From NCBI RefSeq assembly GCF_015221995.1, contig NZ_JADFFM010000001.1, forward strand, positions 1-64,000: DNA of 64,000 nucleotides, in the 5' to 3' direction. Below, piece by piece: positions 27,865 through 37,319 of the stretch. Source of the stretch: Mucilaginibacter boryungensis (GTDB taxonomy: Bacteria > Bacteroidota > Bacteroidia > Sphingobacteriales > Sphingobacteriaceae). The translations under genes and the position numbers were made by a program. The notes under the pieces were generated by a model that did not search any database, was not told the origin of the DNA, and saw only the letters and a program-made list of their open reading frames with translations. Position 1 is the stretch's first letter. Each line of letters opens with the position of its first letter.

Positions 27865-27896
27865 TTAATGTTTGCTGTTAACATTAAGGCAAACAT
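27865..27896 (-). promoter_or_regulatory. Overlapping inverted repeats in the leader of the ECF sigma gene
   Basis: Two perfect 8-bp inverted repeats interlock here: TTAATGTT (27865-27872) with AACATTAA (27880-27887), and ATGTTTGC (27868-27875) with GCAAACAT (27889-27896). Only one can form at a time. They lie 6-37 bases before the start codon, so they could be an operator or a leader-RNA switch. Confidence 0.4.
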
Positions 27897-28122
27897 GATA
27901 CCGTTTTGTCATTGTATGGTAATCCGGAATATGGTTACCAATGGCCGGCAACAAATTTTGTTTGGTAGCGATTATAAAGAGATTTTAGTAAATACGACCT
28001 AAGTGCCTATAGAATAGGCGTTTAGAATATGAAAAACAAATGAAATTACAAAGAGAGGCTTTTTTTATAACGCCGAAACAAGGTCAGTCAAGATGGTGTT
28101 ATTAAATTTAAAATAAAATATT

Positions 28123-29142
28123 TTAACTAATTATATTCACCTCGCGTTCCAGCAAAACGCCAAATTTAGTGTACACACTGTCTATGATTTGCGACGACAA
28201 TGCATAAATTTCAGTACCTGTAGCCCCGCCATGGTTCACTAATACCAGCGCCTGGTTTTTCCAGGTACCGGTATGGCCTACCGTTTTGCCTTTCCAGCCG
28301 CATTGTTCAATAAGCCAGCCGGCGGCTAATTTAATTAAGCCATCACCTGCCGGGTAGTTAACCACATCAGGAAACTTTTGTTGAATACCGGCAAATTGCC
28401 CGGCCGTAATTACAGGGTTTTTAAAAAAGCTGCCCGCGTTACCGATAGTTGAAGGATCGGGCAATTTAGATACTCGGATATGCGACACTACCTGCGATAC
28501 ATCTTTTATAGTAGGATTTGTAATGCCCCTGTTATTCAATTCCTGTTCAATAGCTCCATAGCGCAAATTGATATTTGGTATTAACGACAGGTGAAACTTG
28601 ACACAGGTAATAATATACTGCCCCTTCAGTTCGGTTTTGAACACACTTTCGCGGTAGCCAAAGCTACAATCCTCTTTTGTGAAGGTTTTAAATGTACCAG
28701 TAGCAATTTCAAAAGCGCGGCAGCCGGCAAACACATCTTTCAGTTCAACCCCATAAGCGCCGATGTTTTGAATAGGCGATGCCCCCACCGAGCCGGGTAT
28801 CAAACTCAGGTTTTCCAGTCCGGCATACTCATGGGCTACTGCATAATTCACCAGGTCGTTCCAAACCTCGCCCGCGCCAGCCTCCACAAAAACATCGTTA
28901 TGACTGATGCGGTGTTCAATCCCGCGGATATTCATGCGGATCACCAAGCCATCATAATCCTTCAGCAACAGCATATTACTGCCGCCACCCATTACCAGTC
29001 GAGGCACCGCCAGCCACTGCGGGTCCATAAACAACTCCACCAACTCATCCTCGTGACTGATCTCGGCAAAGTATTTCGCCTTAGCCTCGATACCGAAGGA
29101 GTTAAAGTTTTTTAAGGAAACGTTTTGTTGGATTTGGAGCAT
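28123..29142 (-). CDS. murB: UDP-N-acetylmuramate dehydrogenase
   Basis: A 339-residue MurB. FAD-binding residues are visible in LVMGGGSNMLL and SLIPGSVGASPIQNIGAYG, and the substrate domain carries GYRESVFK and NAGSFFKNPV, whose Ser is the catalytic residue of the common type. The enzyme reduces UDP-GlcNAc-enolpyruvate to UDP-MurNAc in peptidoglycan synthesis in the cytoplasm. An ATG at 29196 lies within a REP-like palindrome and adds 18 unrelated residues; the ATG at 29142 (MLQIQQNVSLKNFNSFG) matches the family start. Confidence 0.96.
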   Translation of the reverse strand: MLQIQQNVSLKNFNSFGIEAKAKYFAEISHEDELVELFMDPQWLAVPRLVMGGGSNMLLLKDYDGLVIRMNIRGIEHRISHNDVFVEAGAGEVWNDLVNYAVAHEYAGLENLSLIPGSVGASPIQNIGAYGVELKDVFAGCRAFEIATGTFKTFTKEDCSFGYRESVFKTELKGQYIITCVKFHLSLIPNINLRYGAIEQELNNRGITNPTIKDVSQVVSHIRVSKLPDPSTIGNAGSFFKNPVITAGQFAGIQQKFPDVVNYPAGDGLIKLAAGWLIEQCGWKGKTVGHTGTWKNQALVLVNHGGATGTEIYALSSQIIDSVYTKFGVLLEREVNIIS

Positions 29143-29190
29143 GGTGGCGAATTTCGGAATTAAAACTGAAACTACGTAAACTACCCACCA

Positions 29191-29287
29191 CGTCATTGCG
29201 AGGAGCTTCTATCAGCGACGTGGCAATCCCAAATTGGCAGGGCCACTCTGCCTACCGGGGATTGCCACGCCCGCGCCCGAAATGACG
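29191..29287. repeat. Complete REP-like palindromic element (GTCATTGCGAGGAGC family)
   Basis: Nested inverted repeats: outer arms CGTCATTGCG (29191-29200) and CGAAATGACG (29278-29287) with one mismatch, inner arms CGTGGCAATCCC (29219-29230) and GGGATTGCCACG (29258-29269) perfect over 12 bp. The same left half is present alone at 16915-16950. Non-coding dispersed elements of this look are frequent in Bacteroidota genomes. Confidence 0.8.
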
Positions 29288-29497
29288 AATGGATATGCCG
29301 AGGTTATTAGTTGCCTATAAGTTAAATTAAACCTGAAATTTATGGTTTACACGAAAAAATATCAAGTATTTGATTATCAACATTTTAATGAAAAATATAG
29401 TCATTTTTTGTAAACCATGTAAACCATGATTTGGTATTGAAAGGGTTGTTTTTATTGCGTTTTACTTAAGCAGTCAACCCACAATGTATTAACACAA

Positions 29498-29520
29498 ACG
29501 CCCGACCAAAGGCCGGGCGT
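29498..29520 (-). terminator. Terminator downstream of lpdA
   Basis: A GC-rich hairpin (ACGCCCGACC with GGCCGGGCGT, one mismatch, 3-base loop) lies about 50 bases after the lpdA stop on the minus strand. The T-tract is short (TTTGTGTT), so termination may be moderate. Confidence 0.65.
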
Positions 29521-29567
29521 CTTGCTATTCTTAATCGGTGAAATCACCAATCAAATCTGTGAAATTC

Positions 29568-30971
29568 TTAAATATGTATCGGCCGCTTATCAGTCGCCGC
29601 AAGGCAAGCTTCGCGCATCGCTTCAGTATAAGTCGGGTGGGCGTGACTGGCGCGAGTTACGTCCTCAGCGCTGGCGCGGAACTCCATGGCTACTACAGCT
29701 TCGGCAATCATATCGGCCGCGCGCGGGCCTATCATGTGCACACCTAAAATCTCGTCGGTGGTGGCATCAGCCAATACCTTTACAAAGCCGTCCAAATCGC
29801 CGCTGGCACGGGCACGCCCGCTGGCCTTAAACGGAAACTGACCTGATTTATAGGCAACACCTGCGGCCTTCAACTGCTCCTCGGTTTGGCCAACGCTGGC
29901 TACTTCAGGCCATGTATAAACTACGCCCGGTATCAGGTTGTAATTAATGTGTGGTTTTTGTCCGGCAAGCTGTTCGGCAACTAAAGTGCCTTCATCCTCG
30001 GCTTTGTGGGCCAGCATGGCGCCTTTAATTACATCACCGATAGCATATACGCCCTTAACGCTGGTTTGCAGGTGCTCATCAACAGTAATTTTGCGGCCGC
30101 GTTCTTCTACAGTTAAACCTATATTCTCCAAACCTAAACCATCAGTATAAGCAATACGGCCAACAGCTACCAGGCAGTAGTCGCCTTTAAGCTCGCCCTT
30201 TTCACCCTTAGGGGTATCAAAAGTTACGGTTACTTCTTTGCCTTTTACGGTAGCGCCGGTTACTTTATGGCCCAGGTAAAAGTCCATGCCTAATTTGGTC
30301 AGTACCTTTTGCAGTTCGCGGCCTAAGCCTTTATCCATAGTCGGGATAATGCCGTCCATGTATTCAATTACCGATACCTTGGCACCTAAACGCGCGTAAA
30401 CAGAACCCAACTCCAGACCGATAACCCCGCCGCCAATCAGCACCAAATGTTTAGGTACTTCCGGCAGGCTTAAAGCCTCGGTTGATGTGATGATGCGTTT
30501 CTTATCTATCTTCAGGAAAGGCAGGCTTGATGGTTTTGAACCGGTAGCGATGATCACGTTGGTAGCGGTGATCTCGGTCGCCGTACCATCGGCCTTAGTA
30601 ACCTTAATAGTATTTTTATCTTTAAACGAACCTACACCCTGGTGTACGTCAATTTTGTTCTTCTTCATTAAAAAGGTAATGCCACTGGTGTTGGCATCAA
30701 CCACCTCCTGCTTGCGCTTTATCATGCGGCCGAAATCGAATTTCAGGTCTTTCAGCTTAATGCCATGGTCTTCAAAAGCATGGGCGGCGTTATGATAATG
30801 TTCAGATGAATCCAGCAGCGCCTTGCTTGGGATACAGCCCACATTTAAGCAGGTACCACCCAGGGTGCTGTATTTTTCGACAATGGCTGTTTTTAAACCC
30901 AATTGGGCACAACGTATAGCGGCAACATAACCACCAGGACCCGAACCTATAACGATAACATCATATTGCAT
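29568..30971 (-). CDS. lpdA: Dihydrolipoyl dehydrogenase (E3)
   Basis: A 467-residue flavoprotein disulfide reductase. It shows the N-terminal FAD-binding GSGPGGYVAAIRCAQLG, the redox-active pair in GGTCLNVGCIPSK, the NAD-binding IGGGVIGLELGSVYARLG, and the C-terminal catalytic HAHPTYTEA segment. It reoxidises lipoamide in 2-oxoacid dehydrogenase complexes or the glycine cleavage system. No other complex subunit is encoded nearby, as is usual for a shared E3. The start at 30971 (MQYDVIVIGSG) is preferred over the ATG at 31031, which adds 20 residues without family similarity. Confidence 0.96.
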   Translation of the reverse strand: MQYDVIVIGSGPGGYVAAIRCAQLGLKTAIVEKYSTLGGTCLNVGCIPSKALLDSSEHYHNAAHAFEDHGIKLKDLKFDFGRMIKRKQEVVDANTSGITFLMKKNKIDVHQGVGSFKDKNTIKVTKADGTATEITATNVIIATGSKPSSLPFLKIDKKRIITSTEALSLPEVPKHLVLIGGGVIGLELGSVYARLGAKVSVIEYMDGIIPTMDKGLGRELQKVLTKLGMDFYLGHKVTGATVKGKEVTVTFDTPKGEKGELKGDYCLVAVGRIAYTDGLGLENIGLTVEERGRKITVDEHLQTSVKGVYAIGDVIKGAMLAHKAEDEGTLVAEQLAGQKPHINYNLIPGVVYTWPEVASVGQTEEQLKAAGVAYKSGQFPFKASGRARASGDLDGFVKVLADATTDEILGVHMIGPRAADMIAEAVVAMEFRASAEDVTRASHAHPTYTEAMREACLAATDKRPIHI

Positions 30972-30997
30972 AGCAGAAGTATTTTTTTGATAGTGCG

Positions 30998-31005
30998 CAA
31001 AGTTA
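30998..31005 (-). promoter_or_regulatory. Possible -7 promoter element of lpdA
   Basis: On the minus strand TAACTTTG matches the Bacteroidota -7 consensus TAnnTTTG and would place the transcription start about 20 bases before the lpdA start codon. No good TTG partner is present at the expected distance, so this is tentative. Confidence 0.35.
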
Positions 31006-31095
31006 ACATTCTCTGTTATAAAGCGTGTCATGTATCATCTGTTAGCCGTAAAATTTCTATATTTAAATTATCACAATCAATAAACCTGATAAACA

Positions 31096-32385
31096 ATGAC
31101 TACCACCAACACTTTAGCCCAACCCTGGTCGCCGGCCCAAAAGGTAGGCTTTCGTTTTGCCTTACTGTTTTTTATACTCTTTATCCTTTGCGATCCTAAC
31201 GGCGCGGTGCCCCTGCTAAGCAATTACGAGGGCGTTTATATGGCCCCTGTTCAAAAGTTGGTGGTGTGGATGGGTACGCATGTGTTTCATCTGACCAAAC
31301 CTATTACCGCTTTTACCAATGGCAGCGGCGATACTACTTATAACTGGATAGTATTGCTATTGATATTTATCAAATCGGTGGTTGGCGCTGCTATATGGTC
31401 GTTAATAGATACCAAACCTAAAAGTTACGACAGGTTATATTACTGGCTGCTGGTTGTGCTGCGTTTTTATGTGGGCTTTACCATGTTGGGTTATGGTGGC
31501 TATAAAGTTATTAAGCTGCAATTCCCGGCGCCTGGCCCGGCCAGATTGTTGGAATCATATGGTGATTCCTCGCCAATGGGGCTGGCGTGGACGTTTATGG
31601 GCTACTCCAAAGCCTACAATTATTTTACCGGTATTGCCGAACTTACTTGCGGTATACTGTTACTGTTCCGTCGTACTACACTATTTGGGGCCGTAATAGC
31701 GTTTACGGTGATCGCTAATATTGTAGCTATCAATTATTGTTTTGATGTGCCGGTAAAAATTGTATCGAGCGCCTTGTTGCTGATGGTCATCTTTATTTTG
31801 CTGAAAGACCTGAACCGCATCATCAAATTCTTCTTCCTTAATCAAACTGCCGAACCGGCCGTGCTTACGCCGCGACGCTTTCAAAAACGCTGGAAAAATA
31901 TCTCACTAACCGTTACCAAATATTTGCTGATAGCCTACACCGTGTTTAGCATTGGCGGCAATGTAATTTCGAACATGAAATACGGCGACGATGCAAAGCA
32001 CCCGGTGCTTTACGGCCTTTTCAACACCCAAACCTTTATACAGGGTAAAGACACCCTGCCACCACTAACCACGGATACTACCCGCTGGAAACGCATCTCA
32101 ATTAACAGCTTTGGCTCGGTGCGTATAACCACTATGAACGATAGCACACGTAATTACAGCTTTAAAGCAGACAGCGTAAAAAAACAAATCATCATTGGCT
32201 CGTTTAAAGATACAACACGCAAGTATACCTTTGCTTACACTTTATCAAAAGACAGCATATTGAACATGACCGGCAAAGGGCCAAATGGCGACATGAGCGC
32301 GACACTGAAACGCTTTGATGAAAAGAAATTCCTGTTGATGCGCCGTGGGTTCCATTTAATAAATGAATCGCCATTTAATAAGTAA
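31096..32385 (+). CDS. DoxX-like integral membrane protein with soluble C-terminal domain
   Basis: A 429-residue protein. Residues about 20-255 contain around seven hydrophobic helices, including RLYYWLLVVLRFYVGFTML and AELTCGILLLFRRTT, which resemble the DoxX family. A further helix near 280 precedes a roughly 130-residue predicted extracytoplasmic domain rich in Thr/Asp/Lys (NDSTRNYSFKADSVKKQ, SFKDTTRKYTF). No enzymatic motif was recognised. It is divergent from lpdA and followed by a hydrolase gene after 86 bases. Function unknown. Confidence 0.7.
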   Translation: MTTTNTLAQPWSPAQKVGFRFALLFFILFILCDPNGAVPLLSNYEGVYMAPVQKLVVWMGTHVFHLTKPITAFTNGSGDTTYNWIVLLLIFIKSVVGAAIWSLIDTKPKSYDRLYYWLLVVLRFYVGFTMLGYGGYKVIKLQFPAPGPARLLESYGDSSPMGLAWTFMGYSKAYNYFTGIAELTCGILLLFRRTTLFGAVIAFTVIANIVAINYCFDVPVKIVSSALLLMVIFILLKDLNRIIKFFFLNQTAEPAVLTPRRFQKRWKNISLTVTKYLLIAYTVFSIGGNVISNMKYGDDAKHPVLYGLFNTQTFIQGKDTLPPLTTDTTRWKRISINSFGSVRITTMNDSTRNYSFKADSVKKQIIIGSFKDTTRKYTFAYTLSKDSILNMTGKGPNGDMSATLKRFDEKKFLLMRRGFHLINESPFNK

Positions 32386-32471
32386 GATGATTAGCTGTTC
32401 GCATGATTGTTACATCAACTTATGGAATAACCATATAACTTCGTAATACCATAAACTTAACTGATCGACAT

Positions 32472-34376
32472 ATGAAAAAAACTGCTACACTTTTATTTGC
32501 CCTGATGTTGTATTTAACCGTATTTGCGCAGGAGGTAAATGTATTATCGCAAGCATCAATAAATGCACGGTATATTAATGAACACTACACTAAAAAAGAT
32601 GTATATATCCCCATGCGCGATGGAGTAAAGCTTTTTACCTCATTATATATCCCAAAAGATGCGTCGGCGAGTAAAAAATACCCAATGCTGATGCAGCGTA
32701 CCTGTTATAGTATAGCACCTTATGGTGTTAACAGTTATCCAAATCGCCTGGGCCCGTCAGAAACCATCATGAAGCAGGGTTATATTTTTGTTTACCAGGA
32801 TGTACGGGGCCGTTGGAAAAGCGAAGGCACCTGGACCAATATGACGCCCGAATTTGATGAACATAAAACTAATAAAGATGTAGATGAATCTACAGATACC
32901 TACGATACCATAGACTGGCTGGTAAAAAACGTTGCCGATAATAACGGACGTGTTGGCCAGTACGGGACATCATATCCCGGCTTCTATACTGCTGCAGGTA
33001 TACTTTCAAACCACCCGGCATTGAAGGCTTCATCGCCGCAGGCACCAATTTCCGATTTCTTTTTTGATGATTTTCATCATAACGGGGCTTTCCTGGAAAG
33101 CTATATTTTCACGTTCCCTACTTTCGGGGTCCAGAAAAAGGACACTACTACCCATTCATGGTATAGCAACCCGGCTATCAACATTAAAAGATCAACTGCC
33201 GATGGTTACCAGTTCTTGCTTGATCAAGGCCCGCTGAGCAGCTTTAACCAGTGGTATAAAGACAACTTCTTTTGGCAGGAAACCATGAACCACCCAAGCT
33301 ACGATGAATTCTGGCAAAAGCGCAGTCTGCCTAAACATTATAAAAAAGTAAGTCCGGCCGTAATGCTGGTAGGCGGCTGGTTTGATGCCGAAGATTTAAC
33401 CGGTCCGCTGGCTATACACCGCGCTATCGAAAAGTCGGATCCATCGGCATATAATACTATCGTAATGGGGCCATTTGGCCATGGTCGCTGGGGACGCGAA
33501 ACAGGGCACACCTTACACAGCAATGTTTACTTTGGCGATAGCATCGCTACCTTCTACCAAAGAAATATCGAAGCCAAATTCTTCGATCATTTCCTTAAAG
33601 GTTCGGGTGATAAAAAGAATTCGGGACTACCAACTGCTTACATGTACAACACCGGTAGCAAAGAGTGGAAAATGTTTGATAAATGGCCATCGCCCGGCGC
33701 TACGCACCAAAAAATGTATCTGGATGCAAATGGTAAGTTAAGCTTTACAGCCCCGGCTAAAGCAGGCTCAACGTCGTTTATAAGCGACCCTAATAAACCA
33801 GTCCCTTATACGGAAGATAACACCACTACCGAAGGCTTTACTCCGCATAATTATATGAGTGAAGACCAGCGCTTTGCCGGTCGCCGTCCGGATGTCTTGA
33901 CCTTCCAAACTGATGTACTGACTGAAGATATCACTTTGGGCGGAGAGATTATGAGTCACCTGAAGGTAGCAACAACTGGTACCGATGCCGACTGGATAGT
34001 GAAACTGATCGATGTTTATCCCGGCAACGAACCGCAGCACCCGTACCTGCCGAACAAAAATATACTGATGGCAGGCTACCAGCAAATGGTACGGTCGGAA
34101 ATTATGCCGGGCCGTTTCCGAAACAGCTTTGAAAAACCGGTAGCGTTTGTGCCTAACCAAAAAAGCGATGTAACCTTCCGCCTGCAGGATGTGCTGCATA
34201 CCTTCAAAAAAGGTCACCGCATTATGATACAGGTGCAAAGCACAGCCTTCCCGCTATGGGCGCGCAACCCGCAAAAGTTTGTGCCGAACCCATACAAAGC
34301 AACCGCGGCCGATTACATTAAAGCAACTCACACGGTATTTAATGATAGCTTTGTGGATGTGGAAGTGTTGAGATAG
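32472..34376 (+). CDS. CocE/NonD-family secreted hydrolase (X-Pro peptidase / acylase type)
   Basis: A 634-residue exported alpha/beta hydrolase. It starts with a signal peptide (ending VFAQ), has VYIPMRDGVKLFTSLYIPKD as first strands, FVYQDVRGRWKSEGTW, the nucleophile elbow GTSYPG (S167), and the LVGGWFDAED strand. The C-terminal half is the jelly-roll domain with FRLQDVLHTFKKGHRIMIQVQST. Members hydrolyse alpha-amino-acid esters, glutaryl amides or X-Pro peptides; the substrate cannot be chosen from sequence. It stands as a single gene. Confidence 0.9.
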   Translation: MKKTATLLFALMLYLTVFAQEVNVLSQASINARYINEHYTKKDVYIPMRDGVKLFTSLYIPKDASASKKYPMLMQRTCYSIAPYGVNSYPNRLGPSETIMKQGYIFVYQDVRGRWKSEGTWTNMTPEFDEHKTNKDVDESTDTYDTIDWLVKNVADNNGRVGQYGTSYPGFYTAAGILSNHPALKASSPQAPISDFFFDDFHHNGAFLESYIFTFPTFGVQKKDTTTHSWYSNPAINIKRSTADGYQFLLDQGPLSSFNQWYKDNFFWQETMNHPSYDEFWQKRSLPKHYKKVSPAVMLVGGWFDAEDLTGPLAIHRAIEKSDPSAYNTIVMGPFGHGRWGRETGHTLHSNVYFGDSIATFYQRNIEAKFFDHFLKGSGDKKNSGLPTAYMYNTGSKEWKMFDKWPSPGATHQKMYLDANGKLSFTAPAKAGSTSFISDPNKPVPYTEDNTTTEGFTPHNYMSEDQRFAGRRPDVLTFQTDVLTEDITLGGEIMSHLKVATTGTDADWIVKLIDVYPGNEPQHPYLPNKNILMAGYQQMVRSEIMPGRFRNSFEKPVAFVPNQKSDVTFRLQDVLHTFKKGHRIMIQVQSTAFPLWARNPQKFVPNPYKATAADYIKATHTVFNDSFVDVEVLR

Positions 34377-34425
34377 GGTGGAGTTATGTAATTATAAAAA
34401 CATATAATAGAGCATAGATAAACAA

Positions 34426-35541
34426 ATGAAACGTAACCTAATCCTGGTAAGCATATGCTTATTTATTATCATAAGTTGCAAGAAAACGAGTACTACGCCT
34501 GATGATAATCAAGCAACAACGGTTAGTAGTTATTCCAAAGTAACCCTTACCGGCACGGCTAAATTATCATTGGCTCGAATTCAAATGGCGTCTGTGGGGC
34601 TGGGAAATAAAGTTGTTTTTGCCGGGGGCTTTACAAATTCATTAACCAATAATGGTATTGGGATAGTTGATAATGTAGATATCTATGATATTTCTGCCGA
34701 TAAATGGTCTACCGCAAAACTTAGCGAAGCGAGAAGATATATTTCTGCAGCGGCAGCAGGTACAAAAATGGTTTTTGCCGGCGGGGCGGACTATCGCGGG
34801 CAAGCATCAGCAACTGTAGACATATATGATATTAATACAAATGCATGGTCTTCTGCTAAATTAAGTGTTGCACGATTTGGTATTAGTGCGGCAGCTATTG
34901 GTAATAAGATATATCTGATAGGCGGTAATGCTGGCACCCTTGTTATTGATATTTATGATACCGTTACCAACACATGGTCTTCAATTTCTAACGGGGTTTA
35001 CTTATTCTCTCAATTAAATACCGGAGCTATCGGAAATAAGATCATTTTCGCCGGAGGGAACGAAACTGGCCTGTCTGGAATCAGTAGCCCATTTTATTAT
35101 ATTTTTGATACAGAAACCAATACCTGGAAAAGCGGCAAATTGAGCATGACACGGAGTTATTCGTCGAGCGCAGTTTCATTAAATAAGATGGTTGTGGTAG
35201 GCAATATGGCTAATAATAACGCTAATACGGCTGAGATTTATGATGCCACAACCGACAGTTGGTCCACTGTTCAATTAAACACTCCAAGAACTTCGTCCGC
35301 AAGTGCAGCATGCGCTAATATTATGATGTTTGCCGGAGGTATTTATCAAACTAACAACTCGCGCTATCAAAATAGTATAGATGTTTTTAACGCTGGCACC
35401 GGACAGTGGTCAACCTCAGCCTTAAGTGTTGCCCGAGGCCAGGCCTCAGGTGCGTCTGCCGGTAACAAGGTTGTATTTGCCGGAGGGATGGATGACTTTA
35501 ACTATTCAGCTCAGGTAGATATTTTCACTTTATCAAATTAA
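34426..35541 (+). CDS. Kelch-repeat lipoprotein
   Basis: A 371-residue lipoprotein (IISC, Cys18). After a short Thr/Ser-rich linker the whole protein consists of about six or seven kelch-type repeats of 45-50 residues, each with a VDIYD/ATDSW[ST] strand and a KVVFAGG or KIYLIGG turn. This should fold as a beta-propeller exposed in the periplasm or at the cell surface. Such propellers bind protein or sugar ligands; none is indicated here. Base composition is slightly more AT-rich than neighbours. Followed 43 bases later by an M1 peptidase gene. Confidence 0.85.
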   Translation: MKRNLILVSICLFIIISCKKTSTTPDDNQATTVSSYSKVTLTGTAKLSLARIQMASVGLGNKVVFAGGFTNSLTNNGIGIVDNVDIYDISADKWSTAKLSEARRYISAAAAGTKMVFAGGADYRGQASATVDIYDINTNAWSSAKLSVARFGISAAAIGNKIYLIGGNAGTLVIDIYDTVTNTWSSISNGVYLFSQLNTGAIGNKIIFAGGNETGLSGISSPFYYIFDTETNTWKSGKLSMTRSYSSSAVSLNKMVVVGNMANNNANTAEIYDATTDSWSTVQLNTPRTSSASAACANIMMFAGGIYQTNNSRYQNSIDVFNAGTGQWSTSALSVARGQASGASAGNKVVFAGGMDDFNYSAQVDIFTLSN

Positions 35542-35584
35542 CTACTTTAATAGTTTTAAAGTAATTAGGACTAATATTAAACGA

Positions 35585-37255
35585 ATGAAAATTACTATAA
35601 AATATGTATTGATGACCGTATGCGTGGTTTGCTCGGCCATCGCATCAAAAGCTCAGCTCCTAACCCCGCGCGATAAATTCTCGCGTGCCGATTCGCTGCA
35701 TGGCAACCAGAATGCGCCGATGCGTACTTGCTACGATATCAATTATTATCACCTGGATGTGAAGTTTGATATCGATAAGAAATTTATCAGCGGCAGCACG
35801 CAGTTTAAGTTTACCGCTACGCGGGATTTTCAGAAGTTACAGTTCGATCTGTTTGCTAATTTGAACATTGAAAAGGTGGTTTACAAAGGGAAAGAACTGC
35901 CCTACAAACGTGAGTTCAATGCTGTGTTTCTCACCTTCCCGCGCGATATTCCGAAAGATACTAAGGATGAATTTACCGTTTATTATTCAGGCAACCCAAC
36001 CATAGCCAAACGTGCCCCCTGGGATGGCGGGGTGGTGTTTACCACCGACTCGCTGGGTAAGCCATGGGTCGCCACAGCCTGCGAGGGTGTAGGGGCTTCT
36101 ATCTGGTGGCCTAATAAGGATCAATTGACCGACGAGGTAGATAGTATCCTCATCAGCGTAAGTGTGCCTCAGGGCTTGAAAGATGTATCAAACGGCAGGC
36201 TGCGCAAAGTGACGGATATGAAGGACGGCTACACCAAATTCGATTGGTTTGTGGGTAACCCTATCAACAACTACGATGTGGAAGCCAACATTGCCGACTA
36301 TGTGCATTTTGATGATACCTACATGGGCGAGAACGGCAAACTGACGCTGGATTATTGGGTATTACCCTATAACCTGGCGCGCGCCAAAAAGCAATTTGGA
36401 GCCAATGTTAAACCCATGCTAAAGGCTTTTGAATATTGGTTTGGCCCATATCCGTTTTATAAAGATGGTTATAAGCTGGTGGAAACCCCACACCTTGGTA
36501 TGGAACACCAAAGCGGAGTAGCCTATGGCAACAAATATCGTAACGGGTACCTGGGGCGCGATCTTTCAGGCACAGGTAAAGGACTGAACTGGGACTTTAT
36601 AGTAGTGCACGAAAGCGGCCACGAATGGTTTGGCAATAACATTACCGATAAGGACAACGCCGATATGTGGATACATGAGGGTTTTACCAATTATTCCGAA
36701 TCGTTGTTTATTGAGAACTGGACAGGCAGCAAGGAAGCCGGGCAGGAATATGTACATGGTACCCGCCGAGCAATTGCTAACGATGAGCCGATCATCGGCA
36801 TATATGGCGTTAACAAAGAAGGCAGCGGCGATATGTATTACAAAGGCGGCAACCTGCTGAACATGGTGCGCACCATAATAAACGATGATGAAAAATGGCG
36901 CGGCATTTTGCGCGGACTAAATAAAACCTTTTATCACCAAACGGTAACTACTGAGCAGGTAGTGGAATATATCAATACACAATCCGGCATAAATCTCACC
37001 AGTATTTTCGATCAGTACCTGCGTTATAAAAATATCCCTACGCTGGAATTCAGGTTTGAGAACGGGCGCGTTGTAGCCCGTTGGATAGCCGATGTAAACG
37101 GGTTTAAAATGCCGGTGCGCATACGTAGCAAAGGCGGCGAATATAAATTCATCAATGTATCTACCCGTTTTACCCCGGTTGATATGGCCGGGCTTACCAA
37201 AGATAACCTGGAAGTAGACACGTTTAATTACTACATAGGCGTATTGGTGGACTGA
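35585..37255 (+). CDS. Exported M1-family metallopeptidase
   Basis: A 556-residue exported peptidase. The zinc site is VVHESGHEWFGNN (H342, E343, H346) with the third ligand Glu in MWIHEGFTNYSES 19 residues on. The exopeptidase motif is changed from GAMEN to GMEHQSG (LGMEHQSGVAYG), the form seen in secreted Bacteroidota M1 enzymes. The N-terminal beta-domain starts with YHLDVKFDIDKKFISGS. The C-terminal helical domain of long M1 enzymes is absent, giving the short form. Ends at a bidirectional terminator. Confidence 0.9.
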   Translation: MKITIKYVLMTVCVVCSAIASKAQLLTPRDKFSRADSLHGNQNAPMRTCYDINYYHLDVKFDIDKKFISGSTQFKFTATRDFQKLQFDLFANLNIEKVVYKGKELPYKREFNAVFLTFPRDIPKDTKDEFTVYYSGNPTIAKRAPWDGGVVFTTDSLGKPWVATACEGVGASIWWPNKDQLTDEVDSILISVSVPQGLKDVSNGRLRKVTDMKDGYTKFDWFVGNPINNYDVEANIADYVHFDDTYMGENGKLTLDYWVLPYNLARAKKQFGANVKPMLKAFEYWFGPYPFYKDGYKLVETPHLGMEHQSGVAYGNKYRNGYLGRDLSGTGKGLNWDFIVVHESGHEWFGNNITDKDNADMWIHEGFTNYSESLFIENWTGSKEAGQEYVHGTRRAIANDEPIIGIYGVNKEGSGDMYYKGGNLLNMVRTIINDDEKWRGILRGLNKTFYHQTVTTEQVVEYINTQSGINLTSIFDQYLRYKNIPTLEFRFENGRVVARWIADVNGFKMPVRIRSKGGEYKFINVSTRFTPVDMAGLTKDNLEVDTFNYYIGVLVD

Positions 37256-37269
37256 AATCCAGAAGGTAT

Positions 37270-37306
37270 ATAATAAAAAAGGGGCGAGAAGCCCCTTTTT
37301 TATTAT
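37270..37306. terminator. Bidirectional terminator
   Basis: A perfect 16-bp stem (ATAATAAAAAAGGGGC with its complement) closes a 5-base GAGAA loop. It lies between convergent genes and has T-tracts on both strands. Confidence 0.9.
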
Positions 37307-37319
37307 AAGATCAGCACAG

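Larger units (their letters stand above)
29143..29567. other. Gap between murB and lpdA
   Basis: This 425-base gap upstream of murB holds a complete REP-like palindrome (29191-29287), an adjacent pair of GTAAACCAT words (29410-29427) with an inverted copy (29342-29350), the lpdA terminator (29498-29520), and a repeated word at 29534-29546. No coding region was seen. Confidence 0.6.

Noticed and set aside
28005..28019. GCCTAT-AGA-ATAGGC hairpin downstream of murB
   Set aside because: Only 6 bp and no T-tract on either strand, so too weak to call as a terminator.
30972..31031. N-terminal extension of lpdA
   Set aside because: The extra 20 residues lack similarity to E3 proteins and overlap the probable promoter element.
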